A stretch of 25,608 bases of DNA, from contig JBARRO010000180.1 in assembly GCA_049644265.1 (NCBI GenBank), positions 1-25,608 of the forward strand, given 5' to 3'. Below are positions 1 to 6,850 of this stretch, one piece after another. Position numbers and translations under genes: made by a program. The DNA comes from JBARRO01 sp049644265. GTDB taxonomy: Bacteria > Bacteroidota > Ignavibacteria > UBA10030. Below the pieces are notes generated by a model that saw only the letters and a program-made list of their open reading frames with translations, had not been told where the DNA came from and did not search any database. The stretch's first letter is position 1. Each line of letters opens with the position of its first letter.

Positions 1-21
1 TAAACCTGTGATCAAGGCTTC

Positions 22-216
22 TTACATTTCCTCCATGGCGGTACGCTGAGCACGTCGAATTGCTTTTGCCAGCTTCATGCGTTTTTTCACAGAAGGTTTT
101 GTGAAGAACGCGCGTTTCTTGACTTCCTTCAGGATGCCGGAACGCTCGTATTTCTTCTTGAAGCGCCGAATGGCACGGTCAATAGGTTCGTTCTCTCCAA
201 TAATAATGCCGACCAA
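22..216 (-). CDS. rpsU: 30S ribosomal protein S21
   Basis: This encodes a small, very basic protein of the 30S subunit that in bacteria helps the ribosome start on mRNA near the anti-Shine-Dalgarno end of 16S rRNA. The 64-residue product shows the family pattern: a short N-terminal strand with GENEPIDRAIRRFKKK, then a Lys/Arg-rich helical tail with KKRAFFTKPSVKKRMK. Length is normal for S21. The start is a TTG (214-216) placed by a strong Shine-Dalgarno match at 221-229 just upstream; no ATG is available in frame. It follows the zinc-ribbon gene on the same strand after about 20 bases, so the two are probably co-transcribed from the minus-strand promoter near 793-821. Identification is secure. 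Confidence 0.95.
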   Translation of the reverse strand: MVGIIIGENEPIDRAIRRFKKKYERSGILKEVKKRAFFTKPSVKKRMKLAKAIRRAQRTAMEEM

Positions 217-220
217 GAAA

Positions 221-229
221 TCACCTCCC
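221..229 (-). promoter_or_regulatory. Shine-Dalgarno site fixing the rpsU TTG start
   Basis: Read on the minus strand this is GGGAGGTGA, close to the perfect anti-16S complement, a few bases before the TTG at 216-214. It is what decides the unusual start codon of rpsU. Confidence 0.8.
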
Positions 230-237
230 TTAGGGTG

Positions 238-675
238 TTACGGCTGCACTGGTGTTGGTTCTGGTTGAGCTGATTCCTCGAGAAGTTCGGAGGATATATT
301 TTCAAGGAGTTTGCGCTCCCCCGCTTTCTCAAACGAAACGGTGATCGAGTGAGTCCCGTTTGAAGTCTTGTCTTTGTGAATAACTCTCCCCATATCGTCG
401 AGCCCGGTATGATAAATCTCCTGCCCGATCGAATACACCTTCTCCTTTGAATATTCGGTGCAATTGCTTCGCTCGATCTTCGGAGAGGCGCCTTTCTTGT
501 CTTTTGCCAGAGAGCCTACGTTCAGCAGCGCGCTGTGCTTGCAACGCGTGCATCGGTACCAAAGTCGCTGCGGATCCCCTTCCTGTCCTTCCGCCATCAT
601 CCCACCCACAAGCTCCATTTTCGTTTGCTTGTGACAATACGTACACTCGTGAAGGATATATTTCGTTTTAGCCAT
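238..675 (-). CDS. Zinc-ribbon protein with a small C-terminal beta-barrel-like domain
   Basis: I do not recognise a named gene. From the preferred start the product is 145 residues. Two CxxC pairs (Cys11/Cys14 and Cys42/Cys45) form a classic zinc ribbon. A second part, about residues 80-126, reads VYSIGQEIYHTGLDDMGRVI then SFEKAGERKLLEN. This resembles the small Tudor/KOW-like barrel that ends UvrD-type helicases and the RNA-polymerase-binding part of CarD, so a role in binding nucleic acid or RNA polymerase is possible but inferred. The C-terminus is Glu/Pro-rich. I chose the ATG at 673-675 because GGGGA lies just before it and MAKTKYILHEC is a natural beginning; an upstream in-frame ATG at 688-690 would add five residues. 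It precedes rpsU on the same strand. Confidence 0.7.
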   Translation of the reverse strand: MAKTKYILHECTYCHKQTKMELVGGMMAEGQEGDPQRLWYRCTRCKHSALLNVGSLAKDKKGASPKIERSNCTEYSKEKVYSIGQEIYHTGLDDMGRVIHKDKTSNGTHSITVSFEKAGERKLLENISSELLEESAQPEPTPVQP

Positions 676-792
676 AAATCCCCGTCCCATGGTTAATGGA
701 GCACGAACAAACCCGTCTCAACAGTGATTGTTGTTCTGGATTGAGTGATTTGGACCGCTGAGGATCGCTCTCGAAGACAACAACTATACATT

Positions 793-821
793 AAGATACT
801 CAAAAGTGGCTGGTAAGTCAA
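793..821 (-). promoter_or_regulatory. Predicted sigma70 promoter for the zinc-ribbon gene and rpsU
   Basis: On the minus strand TTGACT (821-816) is followed after exactly 17 bases by TATCTT (798-793). Start of transcription is expected near 786. The spacing is ideal and the -35 box has one mismatch to consensus. Confidence 0.6.
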
Positions 822-931
822 GGGAACTTGAAGGCGGCCTGCGTCAACAATCTGGAACCCAAACAAAACCACCATTGATGTTTGCGATTGAACAGTAATA
901 CTCCCTCGGTCACGGATGCAGGGTTTTCGTT

Positions 932-960
932 TTGACTTTCGACCATCTTTTGGCTATATT
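932..960 (+). promoter_or_regulatory. Predicted sigma70 promoter for the M23 peptidase-bactofilin-ATP synthase operon
   Basis: TTGACT (932-937), a 17-base spacer and TATATT (955-960). Transcription would start near 967, giving a leader of about 43 nt. The -10 region reads TATATTTT, also one base from the TAnnTTTG pattern known in Bacteroidetes. As the gaps downstream are very short, this may be the main promoter for the genes through atpG. Confidence 0.65.
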
Positions 961-1009
961 TTCAGTCCAATTTTGAGTTTATGAACGAATTTCTAAGGTA
1001 TTTTGGACT

Positions 1010-1900
1010 TTGCCGGCGGACCAGCACCACACATCGAAAAAGAATCAGTACACGATTGTCCTGGTTCCAAATGAAGACGCGAGCAAATCCAGAAACTACC
1101 GATTCGCTCCCTGGCATGTCGTAACGGCGTTGCTGGCAATAGTCGTTTTGGTTTCCGCCTCAGTCCTCTCCCTGATCGTTTTCACGCGGGTTGGGACGTT
1201 CCTTCCGATCAGTAATCCGGAACTCGAGAACAAGTACAGCAAAGAGCTCATCTCCCTGAACGACCGAATGGCGGGGTTGATAGAGCAGATGGTCGAGCTA
1301 CGCGCCTACAACGTGAAGTTGAGGCAGGCCCTGGGTGAGAGCGTCGTGAACACGGATTCCGGCGTCGTGAAGCTTGCGGACTCCAGGCAGAAACAGAACC
1401 AGAAGATCAGGCAGGAAGAAAGCCGCATGCCGGCTCCGATAGTGCATGTGGAACGGGCGACGGGGGACAATTCCTCCCAGGTCTATGCGACAACGTTTTC
1501 GGAAGACCCGTCTCCCAAGGTCAGTTTCCCGGCGGTCCTTCCAACCCAGGGCTACCTGACTCAGGGCTTTGACCCGGGTCGCGGGCACTTCGGACTCGAC
1601 ATCGCGGGGAAAATCGGTACCCCCGTGAACGCGGCCTCCGATGGATATGTGGTGTTCTCCGGGTGGACGCATGATGACGGATACCTGGTGATCCTTTCGC
1701 ATACCGGCGGTTTTATGACATTCTATAAACATAATCAGACGCTCCTCAAAAGTGCGAATCAATTTGTCCGGCGGGGTGAACCCATCGCAACTCTGGGAAA
1801 CTCGGGAACAACGAGCTCCGGTCCGCATCTCCATTTTGAAATCTGGAAAGACGGTTCCCCGGTTGACCCAACCCTCTATGTTCTGAATATTAACTTGTAG
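1010..1900 (+). CDS. Membrane-anchored M23 (LytM-type) metallopeptidase
   Basis: This is a predicted peptidoglycan endopeptidase facing the periplasm. The 296-residue product has a short basic cytoplasmic tail, one membrane segment (about 36-60), a probable coiled coil (about 75-115), a linker, and a C-terminal M23 domain (about 178-290). All zinc and catalytic residues of the family are present: His193 and Asp197 in HFGLD, His241 in FYKHN, and His273/His275 in PHLHFE. It should therefore be active, unlike the degenerate LytM regulators. The start is a TTG at 1010 with AAGG at 995-998; the ATG at 981 is out of frame. It sits nine bases before a bactofilin gene, a pairing known from cell-shape loci such as csd1-ccmA of Helicobacter, so a role in shaping the wall is likely. 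Which cross-link it cuts cannot be read from sequence. Confidence 0.9.
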   Translation: MPADQHHTSKKNQYTIVLVPNEDASKSRNYRFAPWHVVTALLAIVVLVSASVLSLIVFTRVGTFLPISNPELENKYSKELISLNDRMAGLIEQMVELRAYNVKLRQALGESVVNTDSGVVKLADSRQKQNQKIRQEESRMPAPIVHVERATGDNSSQVYATTFSEDPSPKVSFPAVLPTQGYLTQGFDPGRGHFGLDIAGKIGTPVNAASDGYVVFSGWTHDDGYLVILSHTGGFMTFYKHNQTLLKSANQFVRRGEPIATLGNSGTTSSGPHLHFEIWKDGSPVDPTLYVLNINL

Positions 1901-1909
1901 GTACCTATC

Positions 1910-2272
1910 GTGAGCAAAAGCGATCCAGTAAAGGAACTCAATCTCGTCGGGTCGGGGACGGTGGTTGAAGGAAAGATCAGAAGCCAGGGAAGCGTTCGCA
2001 TTGACGGCAAGCTGATCGGCGAAGTGACAGCAAGCGAAACGCTGGCGGTCGGCGTGAATGGCGAGGTCGAAGGAAATGTCACAGCGAAAAACGTCACCGT
2101 CGGTGGAAAAATCCGTGGATCGATCAATGCCGCGGAAAAAATCGTCTTTGAGGGCAAATCCGTGATTAAGGGTGACATTCGCGCCACACGGCTCATCATC
2201 GACGAAGGCTGCATCTTCGACGGGAAAGTCTCCATGACGGAAAAAGCCCCGCTCTACGAAGTGCGGCACTGA
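1910..2272 (+). CDS. Bactofilin (polymer-forming cytoskeletal protein)
   Basis: Bactofilins form nucleotide-free filaments of right-handed beta-helix subunits lying on the inner membrane, where they recruit cell-wall enzymes. The 120-residue product shows the family repeat of short Gly-rich strands, for example GSVRIDGKLIGEV, GVNGEVEGNVTAKNV and GKSVIKGDIRATRLIIDEGC. Length fits a minimal bactofilin with short unstructured ends. The start is GTG at 1910, nine bases after the M23 peptidase stop. The pairing suggests that the filament positions that hydrolase, as shown for related pairs in other bacteria; this is inference here. Naming it ccmA or bacA would be over-specific. Confidence 0.93.
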   Translation: MSKSDPVKELNLVGSGTVVEGKIRSQGSVRIDGKLIGEVTASETLAVGVNGEVEGNVTAKNVTVGGKIRGSINAAEKIVFEGKSVIKGDIRATRLIIDEGCIFDGKVSMTEKAPLYEVRH

Positions 2273-2301
2273 GCGGTCTCCGGGGGGAACAGGATGGGCA
2301 T

Positions 2302-2565
2302 GTGTCAGAGCCTTCGCAGAATAACGAATCGCCGAAGGGAAAAAAGTCCGAAGGGGCGCTCCGGATTGTTGCCCCATTCCTCGGAATGGGGATGCAGCTG
2401 GCAGCGGCGGTGATCGTATTTTTCTTCATCGGAAGCTGGATCGACGATCGCTACCTGATATCGCCGTATGGAAAGTTGATCGGCGGATTGCTCGGTTTTG
2501 CCGGCGGGTTCATCAAGTTCGTCAAGACGGCGAACGAACTGGCAAAGCAATCGGACTCGAAATAA
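2302..2565 (+). CDS. atpZ: AtpZ/AtpI-family protein
   Basis: This small inner-membrane protein is often coded at the head of ATP synthase operons. The family is thought to help c-ring assembly or divalent-cation uptake; its exact job is debated. The 87-residue product has a charged tail of about 20 residues, then two membrane helices (about 23-46 and 55-72) around the family-typical segment WIDDRYLISPYGKLIGGLLG. The start is GTG at 2302, with AGGA at 2291-2294; the overlapping ATG at 2300 is out of frame. It follows the bactofilin by 29 bases, and its stop is one base before the next start, so coupling to the AtpI-like gene is likely. The symbol follows common usage for this family. Confidence 0.8.
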   Translation: MSEPSQNNESPKGKKSEGALRIVAPFLGMGMQLAAAVIVFFFIGSWIDDRYLISPYGKLIGGLLGFAGGFIKFVKTANELAKQSDSK

Positions 2566-2566
2566 C

Positions 2567-2968
2567 TTGACGAAACAGGCGAACTTCGACTGGCAGTTCC
2601 TGGGAAAGGTTTTTGCGGGCTTTGTCGTTCTTGCAATTGCCGCCGCCTTCCCGATATCCATACTCGCGTCACCGGAAGTGCTCAAAGCCATTATTGCCGC
2701 CGGAATCATGAGTGTGGTAAATTTTCTGCTCGGGTTTGCTGCGATCGAATTCGGCTTCGAGAAGTCAAACACGACGTTCCTGAATGTCATTCTGGGGGGA
2801 ATGGTCGCGCGATTGATGCTGATGTGGGCGACGTTCCTGATTCTCATACGGATTTATGAAATGCACCAGCCCGCGCTCGTGTTCTCCTTGATGGTATTTT
2901 ACATCCTGATCCTTGCGCTGGAAATCTATTTTCTCCAAAAAAAAGTCTCTCTCAAGAACAAACCCTAG
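2567..2968 (+). CDS. ATP synthase subunit I-like membrane protein
   Basis: A 133-residue protein with four predicted membrane helices (roughly FLGKVFAGFVVL, IIAAGIMSVVNFLLGF, NVILGGMVARLMLMW and LVFSLMVFYILILALEIYFL) and a basic end, fitting the loose ATP-synthase-I/AtpI family. Such proteins are proposed to chaperone the c-ring. The coding frame stays open upstream, but a start at 2498 would run deep into atpZ in another frame. The TTG at 2567, one base after the atpZ stop, is the natural start and gives MTKQANFDWQF. The stop abuts the atpB ATG. Family assignment rests on position, length and topology rather than on a sharp motif. Confidence 0.7.
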   Translation: MTKQANFDWQFLGKVFAGFVVLAIAAAFPISILASPEVLKAIIAAGIMSVVNFLLGFAAIEFGFEKSNTTFLNVILGGMVARLMLMWATFLILIRIYEMHQPALVFSLMVFYILILALEIYFLQKKVSLKNKP

Positions 2969-3901
2969 ATGCACTTCTTTGCAGATCCCGGGGCGGTAAC
3001 CGACACGCTCCGTCAACAAGCCCGCGAAATTGCCGACACTGTTGCTGCGGCGGCGACCCATGGCGGTGCCGAGCACGGCGGAAAATTTGAATTCACGGTG
3101 CTCCTGGAACATATGCAGGATTCCCATGAGATCCAAACCCCGTTCGGTCATTGGGCTCTTCCGCATCTGGCGCCGATCAATGTCGCCGGATTGACCCTCG
3201 ACCTTTCTCCGACCAAGCACGCATTCTTTCTCGTGCTGGCAGCGTTGATTCTCTGCGTCATGGCAATCTCCTCCGCGAGAAAATACCGGAAGACGCTGGT
3301 CCCTTCGGGATTTGCGAGCGCGCTTGAATCTGTCATCATCTTCATGCGGGATGAAGTTGTTATTCCCAACATGGGAAAAGCGGGACTTCAGTACCTTCCG
3401 TATCTGCTCACTGTGTTTTTTTTCATCGTCCTCATGAACTTGATGGGATTGTTCCCCTACGGCGCGACGTCGACCAGCAATATTGCTGTCACGGCTGGCA
3501 TGGCCGTCATTTCGTTTGTCATGATCCAGGTGTCGGCCATTCGTTCCCAGGGGTTGAAGCACTATCTTGCGCATCTCACCGGCGGAACGCCGTGGTTTCT
3601 CTGGCCCATTATGATCCCGGTGGAAATCGTCGGACTCTTTACAAAACCGTTTGCGCTCTGCATTCGTCTTTTTGCCAACATGACGGGCGGCCACTTGAGC
3701 CTTCTCTCGCTGCTCAGTCTGATCTTTCTGTTCCAGACTTTGGTGATCGCCCCGATCCCGGTCCTCTTCGTGGTCGGTGTCAATATGCTCGAATTGTTCG
3801 TCGCTTTCCTTCAGGCGTACATCTTTACCATGCTTACGTCGCTGTTTATGGGACTCGGTATTCAGAGCGGCCATGAAGAATCGCATCACGCAGGATCCTA
3901 A
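2969..3901 (+). CDS. atpB: F-type ATP synthase subunit a
   Basis: Subunit a forms the proton half-channels beside the c-ring in the inner membrane. The 310-residue product has five or six membrane helices from about residue 84 and the invariant arginine, Arg233, in CIRLFANM. Compared with E. coli, Glu219 is His here (His242) and His245 is Glu (Glu275), the swapped pair seen in mitochondria and many bacteria; Gln252 is kept as Gln282 in LQAYIF. The first about 80 residues are an extra hydrophilic N-terminal region with several His residues and no clear signal peptide, longer than in E. coli (271 residues in total). The ATG directly follows the stop of the AtpI-like gene. Identification is secure. 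Confidence 0.96.
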   Translation: MHFFADPGAVTDTLRQQAREIADTVAAAATHGGAEHGGKFEFTVLLEHMQDSHEIQTPFGHWALPHLAPINVAGLTLDLSPTKHAFFLVLAALILCVMAISSARKYRKTLVPSGFASALESVIIFMRDEVVIPNMGKAGLQYLPYLLTVFFFIVLMNLMGLFPYGATSTSNIAVTAGMAVISFVMIQVSAIRSQGLKHYLAHLTGGTPWFLWPIMIPVEIVGLFTKPFALCIRLFANMTGGHLSLLSLLSLIFLFQTLVIAPIPVLFVVGVNMLELFVAFLQAYIFTMLTSLFMGLGIQSGHEESHHAGS

Positions 3902-3933
3902 CAAACGAACCGTCATCAACGAACCCAATTCTC

Positions 3934-3940
3934 AGGAGGA
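3934..3940 (+). promoter_or_regulatory. Strong Shine-Dalgarno site of atpE
   Basis: AGGAGGA lies five bases before the atpE ATG at 3946 and is among the best such sites in the operon. It fits the need for about ten c subunits per enzyme. Confidence 0.75.
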
Positions 3941-3945
3941 ATCAC

Positions 3946-4203
3946 ATGGAGCAAGCAGTCGAAGTCGCAAAGCAAGCCGCCCATCAGTGGGCATTTTTCG
4001 CAGCGGGCATTGGTTCAGGCCTGGTGGTGCTCGGTGCCGCATTTGGTATCGGAAAACTCGCCGCCGCTACGATGGACGCAAGTGGACGTCAGCCGGAGGT
4101 TGCGGACAAAGTCCGGACCGCTATGCTGATTGCCGCAGGCCTCATCGAAGGTGTGACGTTTTTTGCACTCGTCATCTGCATCATTCTCGCGACAAAAAGC
4201 TAA
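3946..4203 (+). CDS. atpE: F-type ATP synthase subunit c
   Basis: This is the proteolipid that forms the rotating c-ring. The 85-residue hairpin has two membrane helices joined by the polar loop with Arg48-Gln49-Pro50. The ion-binding carboxylate is Glu68 in GLIEGVTFFALV. Residues that bind sodium in Ilyobacter are replaced: the Gln32 position is Ile35, and Ser66, Thr67 and Tyr70 align with Gly, Val and Phe. This points to proton coupling, by inference from alignment done by eye. The N-terminal helix carries the glycine-spaced packing motif GIGSGLVVLGAAFGIG. It lies 44 bases after atpB, the widest gap among the Fo genes, and has its own strong ribosome site. Confidence 0.96.
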   Translation: MEQAVEVAKQAAHQWAFFAAGIGSGLVVLGAAFGIGKLAAATMDASGRQPEVADKVRTAMLIAAGLIEGVTFFALVICIILATKS

Positions 4204-4215
4204 GGGTCGGCCATC

Positions 4216-4701
4216 ATGCTTGAAATCAACCCAGGGTTGACGATCTGGACCATTGTCACGTTCACCATCCTGGTGATCGTGCTCGGGAAGTACGCATGGA
4301 AGCCGATTCTCCGGGCGCTGACAGAGCGCGAGGATAAGATTCGGAGTGCTCTTGAAGAGGCGGACAAAGCGCGTGCCGAGGCGGCTGAGATGATGAAACA
4401 AAATGAACAAAATATGGCCCGTGCGGAGGAGGAGTACAGAAAGATGCTTCGGGAAGGGAAGGCGTTGGCCGACAAGATGAAAGACGAAATCGTCTCGAAG
4501 GCCCGAAGTCAGGCGCAGCAGGAGCTGGACCGGGCAAACCAGGAAATTCAACGGAATGTCGAATCCGCGAAACAACAGCTTCGTTCAGAAGTGGCAGACC
4601 TGGCGATCAAAGCGGCCGAAAAAATTCTCGACGAGACTCTCGACGCAGGGAAACAAAAGAAGATCGTCGAGACCTTCATCAATCAGCTTCCGAAGAACTG
4701 A
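4216..4701 (+). CDS. atpF: F-type ATP synthase subunit b
   Basis: Subunit b is the peripheral stalk, anchored in the membrane and reaching up to delta and alpha. The 161-residue product has one N-terminal membrane helix (about 9-25) followed by the family segment GKYAWKPILRALTEREDKI. A long, highly charged Ala/Glu/Lys coiled coil runs to the end. Length matches the usual 155-165 residues. Only one b gene is present here, with no b-prime duplicate beside it. The ATG at 4216 is 12 bases after atpE, and the stop is two bases before atpH. Confidence 0.95.
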   Translation: MLEINPGLTIWTIVTFTILVIVLGKYAWKPILRALTEREDKIRSALEEADKARAEAAEMMKQNEQNMARAEEEYRKMLREGKALADKMKDEIVSKARSQAQQELDRANQEIQRNVESAKQQLRSEVADLAIKAAEKILDETLDAGKQKKIVETFINQLPKN

Positions 4702-4703
4702 CC

Positions 4704-5252
4704 ATGTCGCAGCTGCGGGTCGCACGCCGATATGCGGAAGCGCTGATTGAGACTGCGGAAGCGGAGAAGAATGTCGACAGCATCAGCGAAGACATGACCT
4801 ATCTTCGCCGCGTGGCAAGAGAATCGCGCGAGTTTGCCCTCTTCCTGAGAAGCCCCGTCATCGCCAGGGAAAAGAAACAAACCGTCCTGTCCGGCCTGTT
4901 TGAGAAGACTCTTCATCCGTTGTCAATCAAGTTTCTCCTTCTTCTGGCGGAGAAGGGGAGAGAAGGAGCTCTGCTTCAGATCATTGAAGACTTTTTCACC
5001 TTTCGGGATGAAAGGCTTGGGATTGTCGGCGTAAACGTCAGGGCTGCATCGGACCTCTCCAAAGAACATCTTGGGCAGCTGGAGAAGAAATTTGCGGGAT
5101 TCACGAAAAAGAAGGTGCGGCTCGATGTCAGCATTGACAAGACGCTGCGCGGCGGGTTCGTTGCGCGCGTCGGTGACACCATGTACGACGGAAGCGTCAA
5201 ACGACAGCTCGAGCTCCTGCGGGAGCGGTTCGCGACAGGTACGATCAAGTAG
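4704..5252 (+). CDS. atpH: F-type ATP synthase subunit delta
   Basis: Delta caps the alpha3-beta3 head and joins it to the b stalk. The 182-residue product opens with the family pattern VARRYAEALIETAE, an N-terminal helical domain, and ends with the conserved segment DKTLRGGFVARVGDTMYDGSV. Length is typical (about 175-185). The ATG follows the atpF stop by two bases, suggesting coupled translation. A gap of 41 bases then separates it from atpA, where I see no promoter or terminator. Confidence 0.94.
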   Translation: MSQLRVARRYAEALIETAEAEKNVDSISEDMTYLRRVARESREFALFLRSPVIAREKKQTVLSGLFEKTLHPLSIKFLLLLAEKGREGALLQIIEDFFTFRDERLGIVGVNVRAASDLSKEHLGQLEKKFAGFTKKKVRLDVSIDKTLRGGFVARVGDTMYDGSVKRQLELLRERFATGTIK

Positions 5253-5293
5253 GATTAACAAAAGAAATTGATTTTTCTCGAACGAGGATAACC

Positions 5294-6847
5294 ATGGCAG
5301 AAGTAAGACCCGACGAAGTATCTGCAATATTGCGAAGACAGCTCTCCGGCTTCGAAAAAGAGGTGGACATCTATGATGTGGGCACGGTACTCCAGGTCGG
5401 GGATGGAATCGCCCGGATCTACGGTCTCTCCAAGGTCATGGCGAGCGAGCTTATCGAGTTTCCGGGAAATGTGTTTGGCATGGTGCTCAACCTTGAGGAA
5501 GACAACGTCGGAGCGGTGATCTTCGGGGAAGCATCGCACATCAAGGAAGGCGACATTGTGAAACGCACCGGCCGCGTTGCATCTGTGCCGATCGGCGAGC
5601 AAATGTTGGGTCGCGTGATTACGCCTCTGGGCGAGCCGTTGGACGGAAAAGGACCGATCAAAACAGAAAAATTCCTGCCGCTGGAGCGAAAGGCACTCGG
5701 CGTGATCTTCCGCCAGCCCGTCAAAGAGCCTCTGCAGACTGGGATCAAGGCAGTCGACGGCATGATTCCGATCGGCAGAGGACAGAGAGAGCTGATCATC
5801 GGTGACCGGCAAACGGGAAAGACAGCCGTCGCTATCGACGCGATCATCAACCAGCGCTACACCCATTCGGAAAAAGCGAGAAAGGCAGGGGTAAAGCCGG
5901 TTTACTGCATTTATGTGGCGATCGGACAGAAGGGTTCCACGCTTGCCCAGGTTGTGGCGAAATTCGAAGAAGCAGGAGCGCTGGAATACACGACGATCAT
6001 TCAGGCAACGGCGAGTGACTCTGCCCCGTTGCAGTTTATCGCTCCGTACGCAGGAGCAACGCTCGGGGAGTTCTTCCGGGACACTGGCCGTCACGCACTG
6101 GTCGTCTATGACGATTTGTCCAAACATGCCCAGGCATATCGGCAAATGTCGTTACTCCTTCGCCGTCCCCCCGGCCGCGAGGCGTATCCGGGCGATGTAT
6201 TCTATCTCCACTCCCGCTTGCTGGAGCGCGCCTCCAAACTGAGCGAAGACCTGGGAGGCGGAAGCTTGACTGCCCTTCCAATCATCGAGACGCAGGCCAA
6301 TGACGTTTCAGCGTATATTCCGACAAACGTCATTTCGATCACCGACGGCCAGATTTACCTCGAACCGGGATTATTCAATGCGGGCGTTCGCCCTGCGATC
6401 AACGTCGGAATCTCGGTTTCGCGGGTTGGCGGCAATGCACAGATTAAGGCGATGAAAAAAGTCGCCGGACGCCTGCGCCTGGAACTGGCGCAGTACCGTG
6501 AGCTCGAGGCGTTTGCAAAATTCGGCTCCGACCTCGATAAGTCAACCCAACAGGCGTTGCGCCGGGGGTCGCGGCTGGTCGAGCTGCTGAAACAGGATCA
6601 ATACGCTCCTGTTCCTGTTGAGAAACAGGTCGTGGCAATCTTCCTCGGAACAAACGGTTACCTCGATGAAATCCCCCTCGCGGATGTTCGCCGGTTTGAA
6701 AAGGAATTCTTGGAAATGATGGATATGAAGCACGCTGATATCCTCGGGACCATTGCCGAGCAAAAGGACCTGTCGAAGGACGTGGACTCAAAGCTCCATG
6801 CGTACGCGAAGGAATTCGCCTCAAAATTCAGAACCAGTTCGAAGTAA
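5294..6847 (+). CDS. atpA: F-type ATP synthase subunit alpha
   Basis: Alpha is the non-catalytic nucleotide-binding subunit of the F1 head. The 517-residue product is full length. The P-loop is GDRQTGKT at 170-177 and the arginine finger is Arg377 in SVSRVGG, which reaches into the catalytic site on beta. Other hallmarks are VYDDLSKHAQAYRQMSLLLR and the RPPGREAYPGDVFYLHSRLL stretch. The ATG at 5294 has a GAGG ribosome site about ten bases upstream. The partner beta subunit gene is not in the window. Confidence 0.98.
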   Translation: MAEVRPDEVSAILRRQLSGFEKEVDIYDVGTVLQVGDGIARIYGLSKVMASELIEFPGNVFGMVLNLEEDNVGAVIFGEASHIKEGDIVKRTGRVASVPIGEQMLGRVITPLGEPLDGKGPIKTEKFLPLERKALGVIFRQPVKEPLQTGIKAVDGMIPIGRGQRELIIGDRQTGKTAVAIDAIINQRYTHSEKARKAGVKPVYCIYVAIGQKGSTLAQVVAKFEEAGALEYTTIIQATASDSAPLQFIAPYAGATLGEFFRDTGRHALVVYDDLSKHAQAYRQMSLLLRRPPGREAYPGDVFYLHSRLLERASKLSEDLGGGSLTALPIIETQANDVSAYIPTNVISITDGQIYLEPGLFNAGVRPAINVGISVSRVGGNAQIKAMKKVAGRLRLELAQYRELEAFAKFGSDLDKSTQQALRRGSRLVELLKQDQYAPVPVEKQVVAIFLGTNGYLDEIPLADVRRFEKEFLEMMDMKHADILGTIAEQKDLSKDVDSKLHAYAKEFASKFRTSSK

Positions 6848-6850
6848 CCC

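Larger units (their letters stand above)
676..1009. other. Gene-free divergent intergenic region
   Basis: About 330 bases between the zinc-ribbon gene (leftward) and the M23 peptidase gene (rightward). I see no convincing coding frame. It holds one well-formed promoter on each strand (793-821 and 932-960), leaving a leader of about 110 nt on the left and about 43 nt on the right. No strong terminator or RNA gene is visible. Confidence 0.7.

Noticed and set aside
1298..2377. A 359-codon open frame on the minus strand
   Set aside because: It lies opposite the M23 peptidase and bactofilin genes, both with clear family motifs; its product has no recognisable pattern.
2765..3928. A 387-codon open frame on the minus strand
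   Set aside because: It is antisense to atpB and part of the AtpI-like gene; the His/Arg/Asp-rich composition is what antisense of membrane-protein codons gives.
5255..6145. A 296-codon minus-strand open frame
   Set aside because: It is fully antisense to atpA, whose identity is certain.
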